The notes below the pieces were generated by a model. The model saw only the letters and a list, made by a program, of their open reading frames with translations. It made no database searches and was not told where the DNA came from. This document shows, piece after piece, positions 26,608 through 38,715 of a DNA stretch of 64,000 nucleotides (position 1 is its first letter; each line of letters starts with the position of its first letter). The position numbers and the translations under genes are program-made. Origin of the DNA: Holosporales bacterium. GTDB taxonomy: Bacteria; Pseudomonadota; Alphaproteobacteria; RUG11792. The stretch is from assembly GCA_031289695.1 (NCBI GenBank), contig JAITPA010000025.1:80204-144203 (forward strand), given 5' to 3'.

Positions 26608-27502
26608 TGTCGTTGGACATGTCAAAATCTTCTATTTCTACATCTGCCGTACTTTTCAAGTGGTTCACTAAGTCTTGCAATATAGCATCCGGAGTCGAAG
26701 CCGACGATGTTATTGCCATTGTGTCTACATCATTTAAAATGCCCATATTGAAATCGTTTTTTGAATCAATTAGAATAGCACTCGGAACCCCAGAAGACAG
26801 AGCAACCTCTCGGAGCCTGGCGGCGTTTGATGAATGAGAAGAACCAACTACCACGATTAGATCGACAAATTTCGCGACCTTTCTAACGACGTCTTGTCGC
26901 TCTTTCGTGGCGTAACAAATATTATCATCAGCACTAGATCTTATGTGAGGCACCTTGGCTTTTAGGCTTCCGACAACTTCTTGAGCTTTAATGTAATCAA
27001 GTGTAGTTTGAGTAAAGTATGTAACTTCTTCTTTTGAAAAATCTGGAAGTAGATCTATATCGGTAACATTTGAGACAACAAAAACTTCGGTGTTATTTGC
27101 ATAGCCAATCAAGGCAACTATTTCAGCATGTGATCTATTGCCAATTATAACAATTTTTCTGCCGTGATCAGCTTCATTTCTGACTTCGTTCTGGATAGCT
27201 TTAACTATTGGACATGTACCATCTATTATGGTAAGTTCCTTTTTTTCAGTTTTTGCTATTGTCTGAGGAGACACCCCATGCGCAGAGAACATCACTGTCG
27301 CTCCATTTGGGATCTCATCGATTGATGTAACTTTCACAAATCCTCGGCTAACCATCTCGTTCATAAAAATTTTGTTATGAATGATATCCTCGGTTATATA
27401 GACATTCCCATACAACTTCAAAACTTGTTCCGCCATATTAACCGTTCTAGCCACGCCAGAACAAAAACCTCTAGGAGACAGGAGATAACACTTAGCAGGC
27501 AT
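26594..27502 (-). CDS. ispH: 4-hydroxy-3-methylbut-2-enyl diphosphate reductase
   Basis: The last step of the MEP isoprenoid pathway, giving IPP and DMAPP. The 302 residues carry three cluster-ligand cysteines in [17 protein letters not shown] and [10 protein letters not shown]. Histidines are seen in FSAHGVSP and NRSHAEI. It provides the isoprenoid units used by UppS in the same gene run and by MiaA. The N-terminus and length match the family. Confidence 0.95.
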   Translation of the reverse strand: MPAKCYLLSPRGFCSGVARTVNMAEQVLKLYGNVYITEDIIHNKIFMNEMVSRGFVKVTSIDEIPNGATVMFSAHGVSPQTIAKTEKKELTIIDGTCPIVKAIQNEVRNEADHGRKIVIIGNRSHAEIVALIGYANNTEVFVVSNVTDIDLLPDFSKEEVTYFTQTTLDYIKAQEVVGSLKAKVPHIRSSADDNICYATKERQDVVRKVAKFVDLIVVVGSSHSSNAARLREVALSSGVPSAILIDSKNDFNMGILNDVDTMAITSSASTPDAILQDLVNHLKSTADVEIEDFDMSNDNGQQ

Positions 27503-27574
27503 ATTGTCGCAATAATCATCTTAATACACATGAATGATACCGCGTATTTGATGCCATGGCAAGTTCGTCCAAAA

Positions 27575-30500
27575 TTATGCTGAAAATTTTACTCCAGTTA
27601 TGCTTGAAATCAAGCGTCTGTTCATGATTGACATGTCCTTTTTATACCCCGTTTCAATTTCTGTTTTTTTGCCATTTGAGCCTGTGACAATGAATGATAT
27701 CTCATTCTGCCCATCTTCCATTCCTTCAATTGTTTTTTGCAAGAGATCTGTATCAGCATTTTCAGAGATGTATATGTACACTTTCTGTTTCTCGAGGATC
27801 AAATCAATGTTCTTGATCGAAGAACCAAGCAACTTGATATTGTCCGCTTCAACCTTAATGTCTGCATCAATGATGATAGGTTCTCCTATTGCAAGTAAGT
27901 TATAAGAGGTTGCATAAAGCGTTGGAAATATTGTAACTTCGAATGAGTTGTCCTGATCTGAAATTGTCAGAAAAGCGTATTTTTGTCCATTCTTTGATAG
28001 TTTCTCTTTCTTTGCAAGGAGGATTCCAGCGACGGTGACATTTCCGATAGCTTTCTCAAAATCTTTACTTCTTGTGATTCTAAATTTCTGCAGAAATTCC
28101 GAATATATATCCATTGGATGAGAGCTCAAATAAAATCCAACACTTTTTCTTTCTAGATCCAATTTCTCGATGACATTCCACTCTTGAACGTCTTTTAGAT
28201 CTATTGTATCTGCCTTGTACCCGGCAAATAGGGATCTTTGGCTTGTGTCTATTGATTCTCCAAGCTTTTGAAGTTGATCTAGCGATTCAAGTATCTGCCT
28301 TCTGTTTTGGTGAATTGAGTCTAGTGCTCCTGATAAAATTAAAATTTCTATCTGTCTAGAAGAAATTCCACTCGACTTGGTTCTTTTAAAGAAATCGAAA
28401 ATATCATTAAATTTGCCGCCTCGATGTCTTTCGTCGGCTATTGCTTTCATGATGCTAACACCGCAGCCTTTAAGGCATCCAAGTGCATACCTTATAGTGT
28501 TTCCATCTTCGCCTATAAAATACTCTTCAGATAAATTAACATCAGGAGGAAGTATATTTATTCCAGACTGTCTTGCATCCTGCACAAATATGGCGATTTT
28601 GTCTATGTTAACGATATCAATATTCATTGATGCTAAATAGAACTCTAGGCGATAGTTTGCCTTCAGATATGCTGTCTGATATGAGATAAGCCCATATCCT
28701 GCGGCGTGGGATCTATTGAAGCCATACCCAGCAAACTTCTCCATCAACGCAAATACCTGCTCAGCGATCTCTCTTGGAACATCTTTTTTTGCGGCTCCAT
28801 CTATAAAGATAGGTTTGTTTCTATCCATTTCATTTTTTATTTTCTTCCCCATGGCACGTCTTAAGATATCGGCTGCTGCTAAGCTATATCCGCCCATTTC
28901 CTGTGCGGTTTTCATAACCTGTTCTTGATAAATCATTATTCCGTAGGTATTCTTTAAAATTGGCTCAAGTATTGGATGAATGTATTCTATTGATTCGTTG
29001 CTATGTTTTCTAGCGATATATGTAGGAATATTATCCATAGGACCTGGTCTATAAAGAGCCACCAAAGCTATGATATCTTCGATATTGTCTGGTTGAAGTT
29101 TTTGGATCGCATCCCTCATGCCGGCGCTTTCAAGTTGGAATACCCCAGAGACATCCGTGGAGCACAGAAGCGTAAAAGTCTTTTCATCATCGAGTGGAAT
29201 TTGCGAAATATCAAATTCAATGTTGTGTCGCCCTTTAATGTAGTCACATACCGCTTTGATAACTGTTAGCGTTTTGAGCCCAAGAAAATCAAATTTTACC
29301 AACCCGGCTGATTCAATGTATTTCATATTGATCTGGGTTATCGCTAATTCTGTTTCACCATCCGAATAAAGAGGAACCAGCTCATCAATTGACTCATTGC
29401 CAATGACAACCCCCGCAGCATGTAACGATGCGTGACGATACAAGCCCTCGAGTTGCAGCCCTAGGTTTACTAAAAACGCAATAGACTCATCTTCTTTCAT
29501 CTTCTGTTTGAGTTGAGGTTCTATTTCAATGGCCTGTTCCAGATCGACTGGATTAACCTGATTCTGCGGTATAAGTTTTGAAATCTTATCTACGAGGCCA
29601 TATGGCATTTGAATTACCCTTCCAACATCCCTCAGAACAGCTCTAGCCTGCAATTTCCCAAACGTGATGATATGAGCAACTTTGTCGATACCATATTTGT
29701 CGCGGACGTAATTTATTACTTCATCTCGCCTGTCCTGACAAAAATCTATATCGAAGTCAGGCATCGAAATCCTTTCCGGATTTATAAATCTCTCGAAGAT
29801 AAGGTTGTATCTAATTGGATCCAAATCGGTTATAAAAAGGCTCCAGGCAACGAGTGAACCGGCTCCAGATCCCCTTCCAGGACCGACTGGAATATCGTGT
29901 TCTTTTGCCCATTTAACAAAATCTGACACAAGTAGGAAGTATCCACTAAATCCCGTAACTTTAATTAAATCGAGTTCATAATCAAGTCTCTTTGTATATT
30001 CCTCTGGAACGTCAGTTTTCATTCTTGTCGCTAATCCAACTCTGGCCTGTCTATCGAGTTCTGCGATTTCTTCTTCTTTCGGACCATCAGTGAATCTCGG
30101 TAAAATCGGCTGGATCTTCTCTGGAAAAAATGAACAGCGCTTCGCTATAATGGCTGTATTTACAACTGCCTCCTTTAGGTCTTTAAATAGCTCATACATT
30201 TCTTCCGTTGATTTTAGATAATGTTCCTTTGATACTTTCCGCCTATCTTTAACTGTCACATATGTTGAATCGGCTATACAGAGCAGGGCATCATGAGCAG
30301 TGTGCATTGATTGATCCAAGAAAAAAACCTCATTTGTGGCAACGAGAGGAATATCGTTTTGCATTGCAAATTCGATAAACATGTTCTCGGTTCTGATCTC
30401 TCCTGGTTCGTCTGTTCTCGATATTTCAATATAGAGATTGTTTTTGTAGATATCTCCCAAAGACTTTAGACACTCATTTGCCTTGCTAACATTATTGTCC

Positions 30501-30919
30501 AAAACGAAATGTCCTACCGGCCCTCTAGCCCCACCGCTGAATGCCACTATTCCATCTTTGTATTGAGCTAAATCTGTCATCGAAACACTTCTGGGATCAT
30601 CATTGTTTTTTATGTAGAAGCACGTCATAAGCTTCAAGAGATTCTTGTACCCCTGTCTATTTTTAGCCAACAGAACAATTGGGGCAATTACGTCATCATA
30701 CCTAATATCAAGCAAGGTTCCAGGAATTGGTTGAATTCCGTGGGATGCGCACTTTTCAGAAAATTCCATAACTCCGAAAAGATTATTGGTATCTGTGACG
30801 GATACAGCAGGCATCTGTCGTTCTTCACAACGATACACCAATTCATCAACTTTCACAGCGCCTTCACAGAGGGAATAAGCGCTGTGAGTTCTTAAATGAA
30901 TAAATGGTCTATCCGACAA
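27575..30919 (-). CDS. dnaE: DNA polymerase III alpha subunit
   Basis: The replicative polymerase catalytic subunit, 1114 residues. In order: an N-terminal PHP domain (IHLRTHSAYSLCEGA), the palm with GPGRGSGAGSLVAW and the catalytic MPDFDIDFCQDRR (about residue 388), a beta-binding and HhH region (about 800-900) and an OB-fold C-terminus (about 950-1040). The first PHP histidine pair is partly changed (HLRTHSAYS). It is the standard DnaE1 type. Its ATG overlaps the ileS end by 11 bases and the next gene (ispH) follows after 72 bases. Confidence 0.96.
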   Translation of the reverse strand: MSDRPFIHLRTHSAYSLCEGAVKVDELVYRCEERQMPAVSVTDTNNLFGVMEFSEKCASHGIQPIPGTLLDIRYDDVIAPIVLLAKNRQGYKNLLKLMTCFYIKNNDDPRSVSMTDLAQYKDGIVAFSGGARGPVGHFVLDNNVSKANECLKSLGDIYKNNLYIEISRTDEPGEIRTENMFIEFAMQNDIPLVATNEVFFLDQSMHTAHDALLCIADSTYVTVKDRRKVSKEHYLKSTEEMYELFKDLKEAVVNTAIIAKRCSFFPEKIQPILPRFTDGPKEEEIAELDRQARVGLATRMKTDVPEEYTKRLDYELDLIKVTGFSGYFLLVSDFVKWAKEHDIPVGPGRGSGAGSLVAWSLFITDLDPIRYNLIFERFINPERISMPDFDIDFCQDRRDEVINYVRDKYGIDKVAHIITFGKLQARAVLRDVGRVIQMPYGLVDKISKLIPQNQVNPVDLEQAIEIEPQLKQKMKEDESIAFLVNLGLQLEGLYRHASLHAAGVVIGNESIDELVPLYSDGETELAITQINMKYIESAGLVKFDFLGLKTLTVIKAVCDYIKGRHNIEFDISQIPLDDEKTFTLLCSTDVSGVFQLESAGMRDAIQKLQPDNIEDIIALVALYRPGPMDNIPTYIARKHSNESIEYIHPILEPILKNTYGIMIYQEQVMKTAQEMGGYSLAAADILRRAMGKKIKNEMDRNKPIFIDGAAKKDVPREIAEQVFALMEKFAGYGFNRSHAAGYGLISYQTAYLKANYRLEFYLASMNIDIVNIDKIAIFVQDARQSGINILPPDVNLSEEYFIGEDGNTIRYALGCLKGCGVSIMKAIADERHRGGKFNDIFDFFKRTKSSGISSRQIEILILSGALDSIHQNRRQILESLDQLQKLGESIDTSQRSLFAGYKADTIDLKDVQEWNVIEKLDLERKSVGFYLSSHPMDIYSEFLQKFRITRSKDFEKAIGNVTVAGILLAKKEKLSKNGQKYAFLTISDQDNSFEVTIFPTLYATSYNLLAIGEPIIIDADIKVEADNIKLLGSSIKNIDLILEKQKVYIYISENADTDLLQKTIEGMEDGQNEISFIVTGSNGKKTEIETGYKKDMSIMNRRLISSITGVKFSA

Positions 30920-33689
30920 CTGCTAAACACCTCTCACAAAGATTCACTTCGCCGTACTCAGTTTCCCTTTCACAAACATCATTTGATATCTTCCAGCATC
31001 TTTCACATTTGCTTCCTATTGCTTTTTTTACTATGATTCCCATATTAGTCGTTTCGCTGATGTGCGACCCAGTTGGAGGCTTAGCGTTAGCAATTGATGC
31101 ACCAGACACTATAGCAATTTCGGCTAGGTCTATTGATTTTAACAAGTGCACTATGTCTGCATCATCGGAGTATAGACTTATGGATGCCTCCAGGCTAGAG
31201 CCAATCGTCTTTGCAGCCCTTTCTACTTCTAATGATTCAGTAATGGCCTTTCTTGCAGCCAATATATTTCTCCATTTTTCTTCTAGTTCTTCGTGTTTCC
31301 ACTCTTCTGGAATTTCAGGGAATAGCTCTAAATGTATACTGGTTTTTGAAGTATTTAGTGGATACATCATCCAAGCTTTTTCTGCGGTAAAAGACAACGC
31401 TGGGGCAAGCCAATGAGAAATACAAAGGAAAATATCATTCATAACCGTAAGGCAAGCCTGTCTTTTGACATCAGATTTTTTATCGCAGTAAATTGAATCT
31501 TTACGTATATCAAAGTAAAAAGCAGATAACTCATTAGAACAGAATGCATGCAATCTTGAATAAAATGTTTGCAAATTATAGTTCTTTATTGACTCTTTCA
31601 ATAATTTATTTAATGCATACAGCTTTGAAAGAACAAATTTTTCGAGTTCCGGCATCTGCGAATATTGGATTTTTTGATTATCATCGTAGTCTGAGAGAAC
31701 TCCCAATAGATACCTCAGTGTGTTCCTAAATCTCCTATAAACATCCTGCTGGCGTTTCAGTATTTCATCCCCGATTCTCAGATCCTGAGAATAATCCGAA
31801 TTTAAGCACCAAAGCCGCAACACATCGGCTCCGAGTTTTGATGTCACATCTTCCGGAGAAATCACGTTTCCGAGAGATTTCGACATTTTGCGTCCATCCT
31901 TGTCGAGAACAAATCCGTTTGTTGCCACCTGTTTGTATGGGGCTTTTCCGGTTGTGCAAACCGATTCGACGAGAGCAGATTGAAACCAACCTCTGTGTTG
32001 ATCGGAGCCCTCGAAATACAGATCAGCTGGCCATGTTAGATCGTCTCGTTTTTCCAATACATAATGGTGAGAGCAGGCGCTATCGAACCAGACTTCTAGG
32101 GTATCTTGAACTTGCGTGTAGTCATCTGCATTATACTTGTCTCCAAGGAAAAACGATGCAGGCTTGGTTCTCCATGATTCTATCCCGTCATTTCTAAACG
32201 AGTCTAAAATCCTACTGAATACATCATCATCTTCCAGAATCTCACCTGTCTTTTTATTTACAAATAAGGCGATGGGAACCCCCCAAAGCCTCTGCCTAGA
32301 GATACACCAATCTGGCCTTTTTTCCACCATGCTCCTAATTCTGTTTACATACTGAGCTGGAAACCACGTTGTCTTATCTATTTCCTCAAGTAGCTTTGCC
32401 CGTATCTTATCGATTGCTATAAACCATTGGCTTGTTGTCCTGAAAATAAGAGGGGCTTTCGATCGCCATGAATGAGGGTAGCTATGAGTTATTTTGTAGG
32501 CATGGATCAAATTGTCTTCTTTTTGGATATCATCGATGACGTGCTGATTTACCTTGAATATGTGCTCGCCTTTGAAATGAGGAAGGTCATCGGATAGAGT
32601 TCCGTCATCGTTAACAGTATCCTTTATTTCAAGACCGTACTTTTCGCCTAATAAAAAATCATCGACTCCGTGAGCTGGGGCCGTGTGGACGAGCCCCGTT
32701 CCTGTATCTGTTGTTACGTGGGTTCCTGGTAGTAGCGGAATTTCGTGGGAAAATCCCAATTTCTTTAATGGATGTTCGCAAATTGTTCCAGCAAGTTTAC
32801 TGCCGTCTATTGTCTCTAAAACTTCAAACTCTCCGATACAGGCTTCGGTTGCAAATTGACTCACCAAATCCTGAGCAACAATATGTTTTTTGCCTAAGAA
32901 ATTTATGATTGAGTATTTGACATCTGGAGAGTACGCAATGGCACGACTTCCTGGAATTGTCCATGGCGTTGTCGTCCAGATGACCGCGAATGCGTCAGTC
33001 AAATCTGGCTTTTCTGATTTCACGATTGGATATCTAACGAAGATCGCATCACTTACTTTGTCGTGATATTCAACCTCGGCTTCTGCAAGGGCAGTTTTCT
33101 CGACGACAGACCACATAACGGGTTTTTTACCGCGATAAACTAATCCCTTTTTAAGGATTTCAAAAAACTTTTCACAGATTGAAGCCTCAGATTCTTTGGC
33201 CATTGTGCAATATGGATTCCTGAAATTTGAAATTATTCCGAGATTTTTGAATCCTTCTTTTTGAATTTCCATCCAATTGGCGGCGAATTCTCTGCATTTT
33301 GCAAGAAACTCTTCTACTGGGATTTCGTGCCTCTTTTTTCCTTGTTTCAGGTATGATTCTTCGATTTTCCATTCGATAGGAAGCCCGTGGCAATCCCACC
33401 CTATGACTAATGGGGCATCATACCCTAGCATCTGAAAAGATTTATTTACTGCATCCTTTAGGATGCCTATTAGAGCATGACCGAGATGAATTGGGCCATT
33501 TGCATACGGTGGACCAAAGTGCAAAATGAATTTTGGACGTCCATTGGACTGTTGACGAAGTCTTCCGAAAATATCGATATTGTCCCATTCAGAAATCATG
33601 AACGGCTCTTGGTTAGCAAGATCACCTTTCATCGAAAAATTAGTCTGTGGTAAAAAAACGGTGTCTTTTAATTGTTTCGTTTCGCTCAT
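30909..33689 (-). CDS. ileS: Isoleucyl-tRNA synthetase
   Basis: A class I synthetase with editing domain. From the ATG at 33687-33689 (MSETKQLKD) the protein has 926 residues. It carries PYANGPIHLGHAL (HIGH), the editing domain (about 190-400), KDGRKMSKSLGN (KMSKS, about 602) and a C-terminal zinc finger (CERCW and CERC). The open frame runs 51 codons further, across the nth 3' end, encoding a non-homologous peptide that includes a parS-like site. Alternative starts at 33701 and 33713 are possible, but anything beyond that was rejected. Confidence 0.95.
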   Translation of the reverse strand: MSETKQLKDTVFLPQTNFSMKGDLANQEPFMISEWDNIDIFGRLRQQSNGRPKFILHFGPPYANGPIHLGHALIGILKDAVNKSFQMLGYDAPLVIGWDCHGLPIEWKIEESYLKQGKKRHEIPVEEFLAKCREFAANWMEIQKEGFKNLGIISNFRNPYCTMAKESEASICEKFFEILKKGLVYRGKKPVMWSVVEKTALAEAEVEYHDKVSDAIFVRYPIVKSEKPDLTDAFAVIWTTTPWTIPGSRAIAYSPDVKYSIINFLGKKHIVAQDLVSQFATEACIGEFEVLETIDGSKLAGTICEHPLKKLGFSHEIPLLPGTHVTTDTGTGLVHTAPAHGVDDFLLGEKYGLEIKDTVNDDGTLSDDLPHFKGEHIFKVNQHVIDDIQKEDNLIHAYKITHSYPHSWRSKAPLIFRTTSQWFIAIDKIRAKLLEEIDKTTWFPAQYVNRIRSMVEKRPDWCISRQRLWGVPIALFVNKKTGEILEDDDVFSRILDSFRNDGIESWRTKPASFFLGDKYNADDYTQVQDTLEVWFDSACSHHYVLEKRDDLTWPADLYFEGSDQHRGWFQSALVESVCTTGKAPYKQVATNGFVLDKDGRKMSKSLGNVISPEDVTSKLGADVLRLWCLNSDYSQDLRIGDEILKRQQDVYRRFRNTLRYLLGVLSDYDDNQKIQYSQMPELEKFVLSKLYALNKLLKESIKNYNLQTFYSRLHAFCSNELSAFYFDIRKDSIYCDKKSDVKRQACLTVMNDIFLCISHWLAPALSFTAEKAWMMYPLNTSKTSIHLELFPEIPEEWKHEELEEKWRNILAARKAITESLEVERAAKTIGSSLEASISLYSDDADIVHLLKSIDLAEIAIVSGASIANAKPPTGSHISETTNMGIIVKKAIGSKCERCWKISNDVCERETEYGEVNLCERCLAVVG

Positions 33690-33727
33690 TTGAAATGTCA
33701 TTCCTTTCTTCATAGTTGACCAGACGA

Positions 33728-36479
<2,752 letters not shown>

Positions 36480-36484
36480 TCAAC

Positions 36485-36493
36485 ATTATACCA
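36485..36493 (-). promoter_or_regulatory. Extended -10 promoter of ligA
   Basis: On the minus strand TGGTATAAT (TATAAT at 36485-36490) forms an extended -10. The predicted start near 36478 is 23 bases before the ligA ATG. Confidence 0.5.
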
Positions 36494-36577
36494 TCTAGAA
36501 ATTTTCTGAAAAATTTATAGATGCATTGGTGGTGAATTAATGTAGAATGTCCGTGGTCGATATTGGATTGGATAGAA

Positions 36578-38698
36578 ATGCACTCTGGTTTGTCAATGAG
36601 CAATGCAACCGACTTGTTGATGAATTCTGGTCTCGCTTTTCCGCTTGCTTATGCCGCCTTTAAACATCAAGGTGACGTTGTTTTTATGTCAAATCGACTG
36701 AAATCCATGCTTGGTGCGGAGGATAATTTTGTTGATCCATATGATTTCGTTAAGCTGTCCAAAAAGCCATTTGGTTCATTTTTAAATATAGCAGTTGAAA
36801 AATTATCTGATAACACAAGAGGCAGAAGTGAATATTCATCCATAACTAACGTCCTAGGAGAAGGTTTTGTATTAAAGTTAATATTCGAAAAAAGTATTGG
36901 ATTTTATATTTTTATAGTCGAAAATATCTCAACAAAAAATGGAATTAGTTTTGAAAATGACATCATCAAAATTATTGACGTTCTGCCGCTGTATATTTGG
37001 AGTAAAGATAAAAACCTCAAGATAACATACTGCAATAAAACATATGCAGATGCAGCAGAAACATCTGCTGCATACATAATTGCAAACAATATTCGGCTTT
37101 TTCCTCAAGCAAAAAAAACAAAAGAACGTGTAGTTATTGGTGGGGTGAGGCGGTTTTTTCAGATATCCGAGATTCAAGTTAATGATCGCGATTTCCAGAC
37201 TTACATGGCAATCGATATAACAAATCAGGAAGAACTTCAGAAAGAGTACGATAGCTATAAAAAACAGGCGAATGAAATCTTGGATAGCTTGCCAGTTCCA
37301 ATTGCCATCTTCTCAAAAGACACAACGTTTGTTTTTGCAAACTCTGCAATGACCAATCTATTTCATCTCGACAACATGGAGGCATACGTAACTTGCAAAT
37401 TTCGTGATTTTGTAAACTACATAGTAGATAACGATCTGATAGTTACGTTGCCAGACCCAGATACATATAAAAAGAAGGCAAATGAACTATTCGCAACAGT
37501 CATTGAGCCTCTTCAGATATCCGTTCTCAGTAACAGCAATAAGACGATGAACGTCATGATTTCTCCAAACAGAGATGGAGGTCTAATTTTTGTGATGGAA
37601 GACGTTTCAGAGAGGATTTCTTTGGAAAGAGAAGTTTCCTCGATTTCCACGATACAACTGGAGATATTGGCGCATCTGTCGGAGGGGGTTTTTGTCTTTG
37701 GGACTGACAATAGGATAAAAATGACAAATTCACCGTTTATGGAAATATGGCAAAGTGAAAAGGTTGTTATTGGCAAACACATCAGAGACTTTTTTAAAAA
37801 CTCTATTGAGGATGAAGACTTTGCATCTGAGCTAATAGGTTTGTCAACTCAGCGAACTAAGTATTCTGATTCTCTCGTTCTTAAGTCTGGTAAGGTTGTG
37901 CAGTATAACTATATCCCGCTACCGGAAGGATTGAACCTCGTTACATTTCTTGATGTAACTGGTACATTAAATCTTCAAAAAGAGCTTGATGAAAAAAATG
38001 CTGTAATTTCTCAAATTGAGCAACTTAAGGCAAATTTGATATCAAGTATTTCATATGAATTTAAATCACCTCTTAATACAATTTCTGAGTTTATGAAAAT
38101 ATTGCTTAATGAATATTTTGGAGGATTAAGCGATAAACAATTAGAATACTGTAATAAGATAGGAAAGACAGTTGTGAAATTGACTGATATTGTTGAAACT
38201 ATTCTTGATTTGGCTTCAATAGATGCTGGCCAAACGCATGTCAGATACGAAGAGACCAATCTGTTTGAATTTATAAATGAAATCATAACGTCATTTGCTG
38301 AACAGAGACTGCATTTTGATTCAGACGTAGAGAATGAATTTGCGTATTTCGACAAGAGGACTATGAAAAGGGCAATATCAAAGCTAATCTCACGAGCGCT
38401 CGAGATAACCCCGAGTGAATGTAATATCGCTGTATCGATGAAGATATTCAAGGAAAATTTTGTGGAGTTCATAGTAGAGGATGCTAAGTCTGAAATATTT
38501 CAAGATGAATTAGAATGCATCCAAAAAATGCTTTTATCTGATTTGAATATCCAGTCAATCGATAAATTTATTGATTACAGTATCGCCATTGCCAATAGCG
38601 TATTTAGACTTCATAACGGAAAAATAATGGCAGACCTGAATGGCAATCAAGGTACTTCCATACACTGCTTAATTCCTAAGAAACAATTCCTGTTGTAA
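36578..38698 (+). CDS. divL: DivL-like PAS pseudokinase (Tyr at the His-box, no ATP-binding motifs)
   Basis: A 706-residue histidine-kinase-like protein. It has several PAS-like regions (about 10-110, 125-215, 240-350 and 370-470) and a DHp helix pair. The H-box reads SISYEFKSPLNTI, with Tyr493 (codon 38054-38056) where kinases have His. In Caulobacter, DivL has Tyr at this place and regulates CckA. The following ATPase-like domain lacks the N-box Asn (LISRAL) and any DxGxG motif (VEDAKSEIF), so it should not bind ATP. No membrane segment is seen. Starts at TTG 36563 and ATG 36596 are alternatives. The DivL assignment is inferred from the Tyr and from cckA being nearby. Confidence 0.72.
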   Translation: MHSGLSMSNATDLLMNSGLAFPLAYAAFKHQGDVVFMSNRLKSMLGAEDNFVDPYDFVKLSKKPFGSFLNIAVEKLSDNTRGRSEYSSITNVLGEGFVLKLIFEKSIGFYIFIVENISTKNGISFENDIIKIIDVLPLYIWSKDKNLKITYCNKTYADAAETSAAYIIANNIRLFPQAKKTKERVVIGGVRRFFQISEIQVNDRDFQTYMAIDITNQEELQKEYDSYKKQANEILDSLPVPIAIFSKDTTFVFANSAMTNLFHLDNMEAYVTCKFRDFVNYIVDNDLIVTLPDPDTYKKKANELFATVIEPLQISVLSNSNKTMNVMISPNRDGGLIFVMEDVSERISLEREVSSISTIQLEILAHLSEGVFVFGTDNRIKMTNSPFMEIWQSEKVVIGKHIRDFFKNSIEDEDFASELIGLSTQRTKYSDSLVLKSGKVVQYNYIPLPEGLNLVTFLDVTGTLNLQKELDEKNAVISQIEQLKANLISSISYEFKSPLNTISEFMKILLNEYFGGLSDKQLEYCNKIGKTVVKLTDIVETILDLASIDAGQTHVRYEETNLFEFINEIITSFAEQRLHFDSDVENEFAYFDKRTMKRAISKLISRALEITPSECNIAVSMKIFKENFVEFIVEDAKSEIFQDELECIQKMLLSDLNIQSIDKFIDYSIAIANSVFRLHNGKIMADLNGNQGTSIHCLIPKKQFLL

Positions 38699-38715
38699 CA
38701 GAACATTAACAAGGA

